Origin: an uncultured Oscillibacter sp.
Lineage (GTDB): Bacteria > Bacillota > Clostridia > Oscillospirales > Oscillospiraceae
Direction: 5' to 3'
Length of the DNA: 5,878 nt
NCBI GenBank assembly: GCA_948435975.1
Contig: CAOJHG010000157.1
Coordinates: 1 to 5,878 of the forward strand
Shown here in pieces: positions 5,528 through 5,878 of this stretch. The position numbers and the translations under genes are program-made. Numbering within the stretch: position 1 is the stretch's first letter; the number at the start of each line of letters is the position of its first letter. The notes under the pieces are model-generated. The model was given only the letters and a program-made list of their open reading frames with translations, was not told the origin of the DNA and ran no database searches.

Positions 5528-5878
5528 ATGTTCCAAGTAGAGATTGTCAATCATACAGGCCGTACCGCCGTCCCAGCGGAAGAGGGGCAGAGGCTGTCTG
5601 ATATCCTCCGGCGTCAGGTCCCATCCTTTGCACTGCCCTGCGCAGGGAATCACACCTGCGGAAAGTGCCGGGTGAAGGTTTCAGGAGCAGTATCCAAGGC
5701 AGGGGCGGCTGAGAAGGCGCTGCTTGGGACGCAGGCGGCGAAAGGGGTTCGGCTTGCGTGTTTCTGCCGCGTTCTGGGGGATGTGACTGTGTTTCTTCCG
5801 GAAGAGGAGGCGGGAAAGATAATAGCGTGGTATGATGTTCCGCCGGTGGAACGGACAGAGGGCGGTTATGGCTTTGCG
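5528..5878 (+). CDS. RACo-like corrinoid-activating protein, N-terminal 2Fe-2S ferredoxin domain (cut by window end)
   Basis: The first 117 codons of a gene that runs off the right edge. Residues 1 to about 92 form a plant-type 2Fe-2S ferredoxin domain with ligands C38, C44, C47 and C78 (C-x5-C-x2-C-x30-C, in LPCAGNHTCGKCRVKV and RLACFC). A linker follows, and the last residues, GGYGFA, match the point at which an ASKHA-type ATPase domain (formerly DUF4445) normally begins. Full-length relatives are roughly 500-650 residues. Proteins of this kind (RACo, RamA-like in function) reactivate corrinoid proteins by ATP-dependent reduction of Co(II) to Co(I). ATG 5528 is preceded by AAGGAG at 5511-5516, with a rather long 11-nt spacer. 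The gene diverges from DUF1638 and should serve the corrinoid protein encoded at 3742-4377. C80, next to the ligand C78, is an additional cysteine. A different ferredoxin fusion cannot be excluded without the missing part. Confidence 0.85.
   Translation, partial: MFQVEIVNHTGRTAVPAEEGQRLSDILRRQVPSFALPCAGNHTCGKCRVKVSGAVSKAGAAEKALLGTQAAKGVRLACFCRVLGDVTVFLPEEEAGKIIAWYDVPPVERTEGGYGFA

Overview
The window looks like the chromosome of an anaerobic, fairly GC-rich member of the Clostridia, probably an Oscillospiraceae-type gut bacterium. This rests on the tightly packed cobalamin genes, strong AAGGAGG-type ribosome binding sites, and the combination of a stand-alone corrinoid protein, a DUF1638 protein and a ferredoxin-type corrinoid activator. 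The taxon is an inference from gene content and style, not a match to a known genome.

Left part (3-3682, plus strand): the distal end of a cobalamin (vitamin B12) biosynthesis operon. In order it holds the C-terminal half of cbiB (adenosylcobinamide-phosphate synthase), a CobD-type threonine-phosphate decarboxylase, cobQ/cbiP (adenosylcobyric acid synthase) and cbiC/cobH (precorrin-8X methylmutase). The cbiB and cobD genes are 10 nt apart; cobD/cobQ overlap by ATGA and cobQ/cbiC by GTGA, so translation is probably coupled. CobD makes the aminopropanol phosphate that CbiB attaches to the cobyric acid made by CobQ, and CbiC acts earlier, in corrin ring building.

Middle (about 3685-3723): a 13-bp hairpin with T-rich flanks on both strands. 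It should terminate the cobalamin operon and also the converging gene on the other strand.

Right part (3742-5878): a B12-using module. On the minus strand lie a DUF1638 protein (4593-5339) and, downstream of it, a small methyltransferase-type corrinoid protein (3742-4377). Diverging on the plus strand from 5528 is the N-terminal 2Fe-2S ferredoxin domain of a RACo-like reductive activator of corrinoid proteins, cut by the window edge. Together these fit an anaerobic methyl-transfer system: the corrinoid protein carries the methyl group, the ferredoxin/ASKHA protein re-reduces Co(II) to Co(I), and DUF1638 has an unknown, presumably linked, role. No methyltransferase is in the window, so the substrate cannot be named.

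There are two intergenic regions of about 190-215 bp, at 4378-4592 and 5340-5527. Both are AT-rich and carry short dyads; the second contains diverging promoter signals. No rRNA, tRNA, CRISPR array, insertion sequence or recognisable cobalamin riboswitch was seen.
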